Below are positions 1 through 12,200 of a DNA stretch of 64,000 nt, one piece after another (the first letter of the stretch is position 1; every line of letters begins with the position of its first letter). This stretch comes from Lepturacanthus savala (lineage: Eukaryota; Chordata; Actinopteri; Scombriformes; Trichiuridae): contig CM060461.1 of NCBI GenBank assembly GCA_030544235.1, positions 30,251,133 to 30,315,132 on the forward strand, in the 5' to 3' direction. The notes beneath the pieces were generated by a model that made no database searches, was not told the origin of the DNA, and worked only from the letters and a program-made list of their open reading frames with translations. The translations under genes and the position numbers were made by a program.

Positions 1-911
1 CTCTCTCCTCCTCTCCCCCTCTCTCCTCCTCTCTCCTCCTCTCCTCTCTCCTCCTCTCTCCTCCTCTCTCCTCCTCTCTCCCCCTCTCTCCTCCTCTCCT
101 CTCTCCTCCTCTCTCCTCTCTCCTCCTCTCTCCTCCTCTCTCCTCTCTCCTCCTCTCTCCCCCTCTCTCCTCCTCTCCTCTCTCCTCCTCTCTCCTCTCT
201 CCTCCTCTCTCCTCCCCTCCTCCTCTCTCCTCCTCTCCTCTCTCCTCCTCTCCTCCTCTCTCCTCCTCTCCTCCTCTCTCCTCTCCTCTCTCCTCCTCTC
301 TCCTCCTCTCCTCTCTCCTCCTCTCTCCTCCCCTCCTCCTCTCTCCTCCTCTCCTCTCTCCTCCTCTCCTCCTCTCTCCTCTCTCCTCCTCTCTCCTCCT
401 CTCCTCTCTCCTCCTCTCTCCTCCTCTCTCCTCCTCTCTCCCCCTCTCTCCTCCTCTCCTCTCTCCTCCTCTCTCCTCTCTCCTCCTCTCTCCTCTCTCC
501 TCCTCTCTCCCCCTCTCTCCTCCTCTCCTCCTCTCCTCTCTCCTCCTCTCCTCCTCTCTCCTCCTCTCTCCTCCTCTCCTCTCTCCTCCTCTCTCCTCCT
601 CTCTCCTCCTCTCTCCCCCTCTCTCCTCCTCTCCTCTCTCCTCCTCTCTCCTCTCTCCTCCTCTCTCCTCTCTCCTCCTCTCTCCCCCTCTCTCCTCCTC
701 TCCTCTCTCCTCCTCTCTCCTCTCTCCTCCTCTCTCCTCCTCTCTCCTCTCTCCTCCTCTCTCCCCCTCTCTCCTCCTCTCCTCTCTCCTCTCTCCTCCT
801 CTCTCCCCCTCTCTCCTCCTCTCCTCTCTCCTCCTCTCCTCTCCTCTCTCCCCCTCTCTCCTCCTCTCTCCCCCTCTCTCCTCCTCTCCTCTCTCCTCTC
901 TCCTCCTCTCT
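1..911. repeat. Uninterrupted polypyrimidine tract, CTCCTC/CTCTCTCC minisatellite
   Basis: Every one of the first 911 bases is C or T, arranged as irregular repeats of CTCCTCCTCTCT, CTCTCC and CCCCTCTCTCC. The tract reaches the window edge, so its true length is unknown. Such homopurine/homopyrimidine DNA can form triplex (H-DNA) structures. Confidence 0.98.
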
Positions 912-1330
912 GTGGGAACTCTCCATTAACAGATAATGGGGGTAAAATCAGAGTGATTAAGGCCCAGGGAATTATGGGTGAATACAAATTGACTCCACCT
1001 CCCGCCTCCTCTCTGTGGAGGAGGAGGCTCCGCTCGTAAGGAACAAACTAATTTAAGAAGGAGCGCGAGGCCCATTAAGGCTGGAGGAGGCTCCGAGGGA
1101 TGGACTCCCCCCGGACCGGGGCTGATTGGAGAACCGGAGCCTGGGGGGAACATGGCTGATATACTCCTCATATCTATTTCCTGTCTGCACGGTTCACGAA
1201 GGACGGGAAAAATAAAAAATGATGAAAAGTACAAGATTTAATCAGAGCAAAGAGTTGATGTGGAGACGTTACTGCTAATAAAACCACAGAAAAGGAGGAA
1301 GAGGAGGAGACGCTGCATTTACTGGAGGAG
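912..1330. other. Unique, GC-moderate block; candidate conserved non-coding element
   Basis: This is non-repetitive sequence with homeodomain-like AT cores in a GC-richer setting (GTGATTAAGGCCC, GGAATTATGGG, CCCATTAAGGC) and a short hairpin CCTCCTCTCTGTGGAGGAGG near 1006. A 102-codon minus ORF here has no recognisable domain. Conservation is inferred from style only. Confidence 0.35.
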
Positions 1331-1968
1331 ATAATAGTGATTATTGATCATCTATAACTGATATTATACATTAATAGTGATTATTGATCATCTATAACTG
1401 ATATTATACATTAATAGTGATTATTGATCATCTATAACTGATATTATACATTAATAGTGATTATTGATCATCTATAACTGATATTATACATTAATAGTGA
1501 TTATTGATAATCTATAACTGATATTATACATTAATAGTGATTATTGATCATCTATAACTGATATTATACATTAATAGTGATCATTGATCATCTATAACTG
1601 ATATTATACATTAATAGTGATTATTGATCATCTATAACTGATATTATACATTAATAGTGATTATTGATCATCTATAACTGATATTATACATTAATAGTGA
1701 TTATTGATCATCTATAACTGATATTATACATTAATAGTGATTATTGATCATCTATAACTGATATTATACGTTAATAGTGATTATTGATCATCTATAACTG
1801 ATATTATACATTAATAGTGATTATTGATCATCTATAACTGATATTATACATTAATAGTGATTATTGATCATCTATAACTGATATTATACATTAATAGTGA
1901 TTATTGATCATCTATAACTGATATTATACATTAATAGTGATTATTGATCATCTATAACTGATATTATA
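1331..1968. repeat. 40-bp minisatellite, about 16 copies (locus 1)
   Basis: The unit is 40 bp: TTAATAGTGATTATTGATCA followed by TCTATAACTGATATTATACA. The copies are nearly identical, with single substitutions only. The same satellite recurs in reverse complement at 39.5-40.2 kb and as a short relic at 12.0 kb. Confidence 0.98.
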
Positions 1969-2960
1969 TTTGTATGAGATTGAAAATATGCTGAATATTT
2001 AGCTGAATGAATGATTCATGAGATAAAAAGTCATAAAATCTGAATAAATCTAGAACATATGAGGTGATTTATGTTAAAATACCTGAAATCGTAAAAGTTT
2101 TCTAGCTGAGACAGAAACAAAGTCAAGTCAGTCAGTAAAGTAAGTAAAAAAATATGAGATAAAAGTTGATGAAAATGTGAAAATTATGCTAAAAATGTCA
2201 GAAATATGAGATAAAAGTTAAAAACACCAGATGCTAATTTAATGCTAATTTAGCCTCATTAAGTCATGTTAATTTATTCTAACAACAGTGTAATTTAACA
2301 CATTTTTGTTGTTTTATAATTAATAGGAGATAAATTATTTGTTTAAAATAATTATTAAAAAATAAATTATAAAATTGTATTTAATTTATTTCATATTTAT
2401 TTCCTCATATAAATAATAAATAATAATAATCATTTATTTAATTTAAAATTTTCCCATTTTATATGTTGGGGTGAAAATTAATGGGGGGAACAAATATATA
2501 TATGTAAAAATTTAATAAAATAAAATTTAAATAAAATGTATTAAAAATAATGATTAGAATAAATAAAAATAAAATTAATTAATTTAAATTAATAAAAATT
2601 AATAAGATAGAAAAATAAAAATTAATGGTAAATAAACAATTAAATACATTTAAAGAATTAATTAAATGGAAAATCAAAAAAATATGTACATTTACAAAAT
2701 TAATTTAGGTAAGTATATAAAAATAAAATAAAATTAATAAAATAAATAAAATAATTAAATTAAAAAATTGTATTAAATTAAAAAATTAAAATGAAATGAA
2801 ATTACATTAAAAAATAATAAAATAATTTAAATAAATTAAAAATAATAAATTAATATATAAAATGGAAAATCAAATAAATGGTAAAATAATAATGAAATAT
2901 TTTATTATTAAATTAAATGGAAATTAAATTAAATATGGACATTTACTGATTCATTTATTT
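1969..2960. repeat. AT-rich low-complexity region
   Basis: Runs of AAATAA, TTAAAT and related words dominate, especially 2280-2940. There are no ORFs, no clear period and no transposon ends. Confidence 0.8.
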
Positions 2961-4392
2961 CTTCAGTTTCATTTCTCCATAATTTTCCACCATCAGATGA
3001 GGTTTGTGGTCTAGTTTTTCTAGTTTTTGGGATCTTACGGGTCCTTTTAAATTCTCATTTTTCTAATTTTTCTAACCCTGACCTCCCTGCAGGAATTAAG
3101 AGTTTCTGCTGTAAAGAACGTCGATGGTTAAAGTCGGTCAAAGGAACAGCAGTGTAGGTCACAGAGGTAGAGGAGTAAAAAAACAGCACAACAAAGGCTG
3201 AGTTCTTGTTAAGGAATGATGTGTAGGCGCTGCAGCTGCAGGCAGGTACGGTGGTCCGCTGGGGACAAACAGAGCGGCTGTGAGATGGATTGGACCCCCT
3301 GCAGCCACACTAACACCCGTCGGTGCTCTGAAACGCTCTAATTTACTCCAAACATGCCTATTCTAAACCGCCGGGCCGCTTCCTGTCAGAGGGAAGGAAA
3401 GGTCACAGCCACTCCACTTTCTCTGAGTTAGAAAGTGGAATTTAAGGCTAAAATAGTCGATTTCAGACCTGGAGAGAATCAAACTCAGTGGAAATCATGG
3501 ATCCCGTTTATATAAATATGAATAAAAACACCTACAAAGTTCTTACTTCTGGAATATGTTATAAATGTTTAGTCTAATTCCAGTTTCTGGTCTAATTTCA
3601 ACAATCTGATGCCTCATTTATACCCTAACCCTAGCCTGGAGTTAACTCACTGATCATTATTTATTGTTTTCAGCAGCAGGAGAAGTTATCTCCTGTTTTA
3701 CAAACCACCCACTAATCTAAACTCTAAATATTTTACCTCTGGAGTCCTGAAAGATTCTCACTGGCTTCACATTTCTGTTAGAAACAGGAGCCAGTTCTTC
3801 ATATTTAGCAGAAAAAGAAATGAAGGCGACTGCAGCAGGTCAGAAAAACACGGATTCATCGTATGAAAATTTAAAAAAGCTCTATGACAAGGTCAGCGAG
3901 GAAGGGAATAAACTGCTTTCAAGAAGAAAATCCACAGAACAGCAGCAAACTTTAAAAACAACAACATAAAACTTAAAAAATCACCATTTTTTTCTTCTGT
4001 TTATGAGAATCTACTTTAGGATAAATGCTGTTAAATAAGGATACAACATGTGATATTAAGTGTTAAAACTAATAAAATAACTGCAGCATATGGTTCTAAA
4101 TGGGTTTCTTCAATAATAACTCATAATAACATAATGACAATCACTTTTTTGGAACTAGGAACAAACTTTATTGACTTTAAACAACTATAAACTATCAGTG
4201 AACTATTTACTATTAATAAACTTGAACCAACTATTAACTACAAATGATTATGAACTCTAAACTAACTTTCCCAACACTGGAAATCATGTTTTTCAGCTGT
4301 AATTAAGCTGTTATGAGACAATTTTATGCAGTTTTACTGTTAAATCGTTTAAAAAAACAAGCAGAGAAGAAGAAAAAGTTACAATAGATATT
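2961..4392. other. Intronic sequence without recognised features
   Basis: This is mixed AT-rich sequence. A slightly GC-richer unique patch at 3090-3440 contains the E-box CAGCTG. Nothing else can be assigned. Confidence 0.4.
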
Positions 4393-5131
4393 AATAATCT
4401 CTGTTTCTGTCCGTTAGAAACGTTTTGTTACGGATAAAAAGTCCTTAACTTTAAAATCTAGAACACAAAGATTAGTAATTAACAGAGTTATAGCTGTGAT
4501 GTCTATTTTTTGTTGTTGCAGTACCACGAGTGGCCACCAGAGGGAAATTGGGCAGAAAAAGTCTGTTTTCTCATGTCTCTGTAGAGTCACTGGCCTGATT
4601 GTGAGAAGTTAATTACAGGCACATGATGCCTGAGTTTGTTAACATTTTTTTTTTTTTATTCCCCGCCACGTCGTCGTCAGGCGGCGGCGAGGACGCCTCG
4701 ACGGGTCCTCAGCCCACACACAAAATTAAAATAGCTAGAAATAAATCTGTTTCTGCCCGTTAGAAACACTTTTTTATGGATAAAAACTTTGAAATCAACG
4801 ATACAAAGATTAGTAATTAACAGAGTTATAGCTGTGATGTCTATGGGAAACATTTTTTGGATTTTTTTTTTGTTGCAGTACCACGAGTGGCCACCAGAGG
4901 GAAATCGGTGGTCCCCTATCCAGGTCTATATTACCTCCATGTAAAATGGCCAGAGAAAGTCAGTTTTCTCGTGTCTCTGTAGAGTCAGTGGCCTGATTGT
5001 GAGAAGTTAATTACGAGCACATGATGCCTGAGTTTTTTTTTAGTTTTTTTTTATTCCCTGCCACGTCGTCGTCAGGCGGCGGCGAGGACGCCTCGACGGG
5101 TCCTCGACGGGTCCTCGGTCCACACACAAAG
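4393..5131. repeat. Tandem direct duplication, two copies of about 330-390 bp
   Basis: Copy one spans about 4393-4722 and copy two about 4744-5131. Both contain TTAGTAATTAACAGAGTTAT, CACGAGTGGCCACCAGAGGG and TGGCCTGATTGTGAGAAG, and end in a GC-rich segment with CCACGTCGTCGTCAGGCGGC. Copy two has extra bases around 4905-4945 and a doubled CGACGGGTCCT. Confidence 0.85.
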
Positions 5132-6310
5132 GAGCGAGGAGGAAAAAAAAAGGCCCCTCGGCTGAGCTCTCAGCATGGAGCTCTGTACAATTAGCCAGGC
5201 TCGGCTTATAATTATCAGAGCTCGCCTTAATTGTCTCCCTTAGCCTGCTGCAGAGGGACCCAAAAAAAAAAAACCCAACCCCTCCCCCCCCCGCTGATCC
5301 ACGCAGGCCGCCGAGTGCCACGCCGCGATCTCCAAAGTCATTTAGAGAAGCTCCTCATATCTCCGACACGGAAAAAAAAGAAAAAAGCCGGTGGTGGTGG
5401 TGGGGAGGGAGGGAGGGAAACATTTGGCGAGAGAGAATTCATCATCAGGTGTCTAGAGGTTTTCCTTAATAGAAAAGCCGAGTCCCACTGAGCGCGCTCC
5501 GTGTAGCGGCCAGCCACGCATGCTCAGGACCGGCACGCCGCCGCTCGCAGCGGGGCCGCCGCACATTAACATAATTTTATATAACACAGGCACCCGCCAC
5601 TGGAAATTTAATACATCTCAGCAAATACGAGACAGGCGTTTTGCATAATTTTTCTTCCTCTTCTTCTTCTTCCAGGATCTCGGTGTCCTCCTCCGTCCAT
5701 CTTTCTTTTCTTTCTTTCTTTTTTTTCTCCCTTCCCCTTCCCGTCGCCCCATGGTGCTGCTCTCGCTAGGAGAAAAGGGGAAGTTCATTACCTCAGCTAA
5801 ATCAGAATTAGTCCCTTCATTTTGACGGGGCGAACTTCATTAGAAAGGCCCTTCCTTAATCCAGCGGGGAGAGCTGATGAATCTACATGGGGGCAATAAT
5901 TCGCTTCACGCAGCACATTCAGAGCCACTTCCTCCACCAAAACCTTCCCCCTTTTCTTCATTTTTATTAGATAGAAAAAAGAAAAAAACCCTAAGAAAAA
6001 GGAAAACACCTGCATATAATTAACTAATGGCAGCGGAGAGGGTGTAAAGAATGAGTTATGCTGTTTGGAATGTCCCGTCTCCCCAACAGGCTTCAGGGCC
6101 TCTGGAAGCAGCCGGAGCCGAGTTGGCCGCCGCTCAAACGCCGGCCGACAGCAGGCCGAGTCTCTGAGGGAACGATTCAAGATGATTTTTACAGCGCCGC
6201 GGTTGTGTTCTAGCGCCGGAACGTACGGGATTCTACGAAGAACGAGAGAAAATCCGCTCGAAAAGTCAGAAAAGTTAGAAGAAATCGCTGCTAACATCAT
6301 CCTGTAAAGC
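5132..6310. other. Unique GC-richer region; candidate conserved non-coding / enhancer block
   Basis: This is non-repetitive DNA with alternating GC-rich and homeodomain-like AT-rich stretches, for example 5565-5660 (CATTAACATAATTTTATATA) and 5785-5945. Several ORFs of 60-167 codons overlap on both strands, but none shows a known domain or codon-like structure, so they are not called as genes. Confidence 0.4.
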
Positions 6311-7800
6311 TTTAATGAACGGAGGCATCAGGATGGGATTTATCTGTCTGAGGCATCAACTCCCCCTTTATTATATCTTCTTCACTTTAAATTACATAAA
6401 TCTGCCCCAAAACTCAGCAAATTCAGTGAGAAACCAAAGATATTTTATGTTTTGTGGCTAAATGTCTCTGTTTTTTTGTGTTTTTCACACATCGTTTTCT
6501 AAAATTCACTAAATAATCTAATAAATCCTACTAACATCACACTGTGAAGCATTACTCTCTGTTTCATAGTGTTTCCATATGGCAACAATTACTTTATATT
6601 ATATATATTTAAGCTGTGATATAAACACTGCGAAAAGGGGGCTTTTATTTTGAAGAACGTACAGGATATCCCTATTGCTGATGGACATTTGACATGTGAG
6701 CATCACTGTTTTTACCAAGTAAAAAAGTGAACTTTCTTTTTCTAATATGTTAAACTATTTCTATCTAGGCTTCTTCTTCTTTTCTCAAAATTTGCTGCCT
6801 ACACGTGCCCCAAAGTCACCAAATGTTGTACGAAAGCCGAGATATTTCATATTTTAATGTTTGTGACAAAACGTCTGTGCAGCCCCTCGCCCCAGATTGA
6901 CGTAGATAAATGAAATTCACTGCACATGTTCAACATGTTCAGACGTATCAAAAAGTCTCTTGGACCAACACTCTGACACCAACAGGAAGTCGGCCATCTT
7001 GGATCGAATGACCTGATTTTTTTGTGATTTTCATGCATCATTTTTCAAAGAGGAATTTTATCACTGACTTCAAATTCACTCTGAATCATCTTCAGATGTT
7101 TGGACATAACTGGTTTAATAATCATTGCTAACATGATGCTATAAAGCATTAATAAATTCATTATTTTTTCTTATTTTCTCAAAATGCCGCCATTTTGCCA
7201 CTTAAATGTGCTCCAAAAGTCACCAAATTTTGCACAAAAGCCAAGATATTTAACAGTTGGCATTAAAGTTTGTTAAAGCAGCCCCTCGCCCTAGATTGAC
7301 GTAGATAAATGAAATTCACTGCACATGTTCAACATGTCCAGATGCATCAAAAAGTCTCTTGGACCAACACTCTGACACCAACCGGAAGTCGGCCATCTTG
7401 GATCGAATGACCGGATTTTTTTCAGATTTTCATGCATCATTTTTCAAAGAACTATAGTCCGAGGAATTTTACCATTGACTTCCAATGTTTGGACATAACT
7501 GGTTTAATAATCATTGCTAACATCATGCTGTAAAGCATTAAGAAATTCATTATTTTGTCATTTTGCCACCTAATTGTGCTCCAATTTTTGCACAAAAGCC
7601 AAGATATTTAATTAAAGTTTGTGGTTAAACGTGTCTGGGAAATAAAAAAAGAAAATTCAGCCCCTCGCCCCAGATTGACGTAGATAAATGAAATTCACTG
7701 CACATGTTCAACATGTTCAGACGCATCAAAAAGTCTCTTGGACCAACACTCTGACACCAACAGGAAGTCGGCCATCTTGGATCGAATCGTTTGAAGATGA
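6311..7800. repeat. Unclassified 380-400 bp repeat, three direct copies
   Basis: The landmark CAGCCCCTCGCC...GATTGACGTAGATAAATGAA recurs at 6881, 7280 and 7659. Each time it is followed about 75-95 bp later by GACACCAACAGGAAGTCGGC (one copy has a substitution) and ATCTTGGATCGAATG. The spacing is 399 and 379 bp. No terminal repeats or transposase were recognised. Confidence 0.85.
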
Positions 7801-8230
7801 TCCGCTCTGAACCATCCTCAGACATCTGCATCGACTACGGCGCCCGGTGTCAAAACAGATGTGCAGCTCGGCAGCGGAAAACACGGAGCCCGGAGGATTC
7901 CGTGGCGGCGTGGAGTCGTGCTCCCCCCCCCTCCCTCCACGCCATCTCCTCCCCCTCCTCCCCCCATCCTCCCTCATCACCTCCTCGCAGGGGTCTCCTG
8001 ACTGGTAATCTCGTCCCTCGAATGTGAAATCTCCGACGGCGATGCCCCGCGCTTTTACCCCCCGCCGCCGTGGCTGATGGGTAAATTGGAATGGCGCACC
8101 CTGCTGGCGCCGAGAGCTCCAAACAGACAGCGGCGTGCACGGCACACGCTGAGGAGCCCCTCCCCCCCCCCCACCAACGCCACCCCACCGTGCACGTTTC
8201 TGTCTAATATAGTGGACACGCACACACTCT
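7790..8230. other. GC-rich unique island between repeat copies
   Basis: This is a GC-rich segment with C-runs (7921-7930, 8161-8171) and overlapping ORFs on both strands that show no domain. It splits the array of the 380-400 bp repeat. It could be a regulatory block or an unmethylated island. Confidence 0.3.
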
Positions 8231-8293
8231 ATCTAACTCCCAAGCTGAGATATCCATGCACAGACACACACCTCGGCACAGATGTGCAAAAAA

Positions 8294-8294
8294 A

Positions 8295-8337
<43 letters not shown>
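8294..8337. repeat. Compound (CA)n(TA)n microsatellite
   Basis: A CA dinucleotide run at 8295-8320 passes directly into an AT run to 8337. Confidence 0.97.
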
Positions 8338-8859
8338 GACACACGGATGCAAGGTAAGTGTTCCATGGCCTCATCTACATAAAGATTGAATATGATAAAT
8401 AAACAAGACACTCGGAAGCTGAGTCAATATGTGCTCGGATTCAAATGTGCATCATCTGGAATGGCTCAGCTTGGCTCCTTTTTGTGGAAACTACACCTGA
8501 CTTCTTGTTGCCATAGTTTCTATCATGTGTAGGATGTGCTACAGAGGGGAAAAAAAACAAAAACACGCTGAACAAATGAGCACATAACTAGGTCCGCCGT
8601 GTAATAAGCACTGCCAGCAACGTTGTACTGTAAAGATTAATAAATTCATCTGAGTGGAGGCTGTTTTTTTAGGATGTGGCCAGGTGTCAGGGTTGGATTT
8701 AGCTGTCTGAGCCATCCCTGCTGTATCTGGAGGATTATTTCTACTTCTTCTCTCTAAATGAAGCCAAAAAAGTGCCTCAAAAATCACCAACTGATGAAAA
8801 AATATACCATAGTATAGGATGAGATTCAGCTGAGGCCTAAACTCTAAATGTGTCACCAA

Positions 8860-9960
8860 ATTTAGCACAAAACCAAAGATATTTTATGTTTTGTGTTAAT
8901 GTTCACCGTTGATTTTCCATTATTTTCACACGTCTCTTTCAAAATAGTCTTCAAATTCACTCTGAATCATCTAATAAGGTCTGCTAACGTCATAATGTGA
9001 AGCATCATAACTAAATGTGTCCCAAAAGTCACAGAATTTTGCACGAAAGCCAAGATATTTAATGGTTTGTATTAATGTTCATGGATAAATGTCTTTGTAG
9101 CTTCCTGGAAAATTAAAAAATGGTGGTTAAATGTCTCTGGAAAATAAAACATAAGAAAATTCAGCCCCTCGCCCCAGATTGACGTAGATAAATGAAATTT
9201 ACTGCACATGTTCAACATGTCCAGACGCATCAAAAAGTCTCTTTGACCAACACCCTGACACCAACAGGAAGTCGGCCATCTTGGATCAAATGACTGGATT
9301 TTTTAACCTGGTGAAAAATGTTAAATATTTGTTTTTTTTGCATGAATGTTGGTGGATAAATGTCTCTGTAGCTTCCTGGAAATTTAAAAAAATTCAATTG
9401 ATGTAGATAAATTAAATTAGCTTCAAAAAGTCTCTTGGACCAACACCCAAACACCAACAGGAAGTCGGCCATCTTGGATCAAATGACCTAATATTTTCCT
9501 CTGGTGAAAAAAGGTTATATTTAATGGTTTGTATTAATGTTGGTGGCTAAAATATCTCTGTAGCTTCCTGGAAAATAAAAAAAGTTCAGCCCCCAGATTG
9601 TCGTAGATAAACGGAATTTGCTTCAAAAAGTCTCTTGGATCAACACCCTGACACCAACAGGAAGTCGGCCATCTTGGATCAAATGACCTCATTTTTTCAC
9701 CTGGTTAAAAATGTGATATTTAAAGGTTTGTATTATTATTTGTGGCCAAATGTCTTAATTAAAAAAAAAAAAACTCCATCCCCTCACCCTCGATCTACGT
9801 AGACAAATGAAATTCGCTAACACCAACAGGAAGTCGGCCATCTTGGATGAAATGACGCAATTTTCTTGATTTTCACACATCATATTTGAAAGAAATTGTC
9901 AGAATAGTCTTTAAATTCACTCTAAATCATCTCCAGATGATGATAAAAGCGTAAAACTAG
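8860..9960. repeat. Further copies of the 380-400 bp repeat, progressively truncated
   Basis: The AGCCCCTCGCCCCAGATTG landmark is at 9163. Shortened derivatives carrying CCAACAGGAAGTCGGCCATC follow near 9260, 9455, 9655 and 9825. These copies are closer together (about 175-200 bp) than those at 6.9-7.7 kb, which suggests internal deletions. Confidence 0.8.
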
Positions 9961-9989
9961 TGTAATAATCCCCACTAACATCTCATGGA

Positions 9990-10560
9990 AGTGGAATCTT
10001 TCTATTTTTGTGTTTCAGACTGTTTCCCAGGGGTCGGGGTTTAACTGTCCGAGGCCTCGGCTCCATCTATCTGTCTGTTTTTTCTTTTCCTCGTGTGAAC
10101 GGTCGAGTCCACCCTTCGAACGGCGGGGACGTCCTGAAATAGAGGATGGGACCTGAAGGGGCTAAAGATCAGCGCTGGAGAAGCCACAGAGGCCTTCCTG
10201 TCAAAGGCAGCGCTGCCAGGGGCCGGCGGGGCGACGGGGAAGCCGGAGACATGACATACATTTCATTACACTTAAACCAACTGTGGGTTCAACTCACAGC
10301 CCCGGTTTTCCAGCCTGGTCACAGAGGATGGAGTAAGTGGAGGTAGCAGAGAATGTGTGTGTGTTTTTTAACAAAGAACACAATGGGGCGGTGGACAGAG
10401 GACTAATTGCTTTGGGGCTTTGCAGGAATATATATATATATATTTTTTAAGCGCTTCTGTTTAAAGCTCAATTTAGTGGCCCTGCGTCACGCCGGTGAAC
10501 TTTAAATCTCCCAACTCCAGCTGCAATTAGAAGGGAGAGTGTTATTATAATCAATTAGGA
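9990..10560. other. Unique block, candidate conserved non-coding element at its right end
   Basis: 10440-10560 has AGCTGCAATTAG, ATAATCAATTAGGACC and ATGATTATTTATC words in a unique setting. 10080-10350 is GC-rich without a recognisable gene. Confidence 0.3.
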
Positions 10561-10561
10561 C

Positions 10562-11450
10562 CGCAGTTATGATTATTTATCAATGATTGAAAGAATTAAT
10601 GGTTGAGATGGTTCATAAAATGGTGTAAAAATGTGGATCAGTGTTTCCCAAAGATGGAGATTCAACCTAAAATGTCTTTGTTTGTAGTTTACTGTTATAG
10701 AAGAATAAAGAAACCAGGAAATAATCAGAGAAGAGAAGATGGAACCAGAGAATTTAGACATTTTCTCCTTTAAAATGACTCAAATCTTTCTATTAATTGA
10801 TTAATCGTTGCAGCTCTAGAGACTAGAGAGAAGAAACTGAGCTAAATTATAAATGACGTATTTAGAACTGCCACTAATGACTATTCTGATAGTTGATTAA
10901 TCTATTGATCAGTAGTTTGGTTCATAAAATGGTGTAAAATGTTTCCTCAAAGCTGAAGATTCAACCTAAAATGTCTTTTTGTCCAAAGATCATCAGTTTA
11001 TTATTATAGAGACTAAAGAAACCAGGAAATAACCAGAGAAGAGAAGCTGGAACCAGAGAATTTAGACATTTTCTACTGAATAAATGACTCTAATCCATTA
11101 ATCAATTCATGTAATAATTGTCAACTAATCAATGAATTGATTGAGGCAGACTGTAGTGTTGCTAAAGGTGCTTTAGGACCATAAACACAGATATTTGTTA
11201 TGAATAAACCATGAAAATGTAAATATTAAACTGGGAAAACAGTCAAAATAGGGGCCCTTCAAAATAAAAGCATGCTCAAATTATCCAACAGTCCACAACC
11301 CAAAGATCATCAGTTTATTATTATAGAGACTAAAGAAAAAACATGGAACCAGAGAATTTGGACATTTTCTTCTTTAAAAAATGATCAAAATAGTTATTGA
11401 TTAACGTAACCATTGGCAACTAATTGATTATTTAATTGCAGCGTTTTTAA
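10562..11450. mobile_element. Non-autonomous hAT-type repeats of the GCTGCAAC/ATTAATCGATTAATCG family
   Basis: Adjacent copies end in GTTGCAGCTCTAGA (near 10808) and carry the family core: TCTGGTTCCAGCTTCTC in either orientation, AAACTGATGATCTTTGG, CCTGGTTTCTTTAGTCTC. A 230-bp segment at 11050-11280 recurs almost exactly at 24.3, 26.8 and 35.8 kb and inverted at 28.8 and 48.6 kb. Family assignment is by recall of a common teleost repeat. Confidence 0.7.
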
Positions 11451-11459
11451 ATAAAGTTT

Positions 11460-11945
11460 TCTTTTGCCATTTATCTGGAGGATACAGTTAAAGAAGCCAA
11501 CACTACGACCAGGTCTGTGTCCTGAAACGATTCTTTCAAACCAATAAATCTGGTCTTTTTAAACTCTGGGGTCAGTTTTACAGTAATATTTTATAATCTC
11601 CCGTCCTCCTCCTTTCTCTCGCTGCCGTTTGACGGCTCCGTTTAATTTCTGCCCATAAACACGACCTCACACCGCCGAGAGGAGGAGGAGGAGGAGGAGG
11701 AGGAGGAGGAAGCCTCATCCACACATGCCCAGAGTGGTATTTTCAGAGAGAGCTCTCCTGGCCTTGTAGAGAGACTACTTGTCCATTAAGACTGTCAAAG
11801 GATGCTCTCAGAAACGAGAGGCCATATCTCTGGAGAGGTCTGCAGGGAGCCGGCTCAGACGGGGCTGAGGTTAAAGGAGAGAGGAGCCGGTCGCTGTATT
11901 GTTGTCATTTCAGTTTAAGGCAGCAACTCAACCTCTATGCACGGG
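11460..11945. other. Unique block with (GAG)n microsatellite; candidate conserved non-coding element
   Basis: A GGA-repeat microsatellite spans 11680-11711. 11730-11900 is unique, with GTCCATTAAGACTGTCAAAG and paired GAGAGCTCTC-like words, which resembles a vertebrate conserved element. Confidence 0.3.
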
Positions 11946-11989
11946 TAAAATTAGAAAAATGCAGCAATCTGGTCAAATTTGAGGCCGAA

Positions 11990-12200
11990 ATCAATGTCAA
12001 TAATCAGTATTAATGTATAATATCAGTTATAGATTATCAATAATCACTATTAATGTATAATATTAGCTTTCAGATTGAATATAGTGATATTTGATCTGGT
12101 CTAAATGGATATTTTTTCTACTTTTTAACTCAAGTGTCTGTTTATGATTATTGGATTAATGAGAAATAGTCTAAATAACCAAAAAAACTCATTTCTGCTT
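11990..12200. repeat. Relic of the 40-bp minisatellite plus its right flank
   Basis: About two 40-bp units lie at 11990-12066 in the orientation of the 39.5-kb locus. They are followed by a flank with TGATTATTGGATTAATGAGA that is also found, slightly diverged, to the right of the 39.5-kb locus (near 40277). The minisatellite therefore sits inside a larger dispersed unit. Confidence 0.85.

Noticed and set aside
1331..1968. CRISPR-like array of regular repeats
   Set aside because: The 40-bp units are contiguous, with no variable spacers. It is a minisatellite in a vertebrate genome.
5797..6300. 167-codon minus ORF
   Set aside because: No recognisable domain, an overlapping plus ORF and no splice or codon signal. 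Unique GC-richer DNA gives such ORFs by chance.
7726..8223. 165-codon minus ORF with Gly/Arg-rich sequence
   Set aside because: It reads from a C-rich low-complexity tract into the 380-400 bp repeat. This is low-complexity coding by chance.
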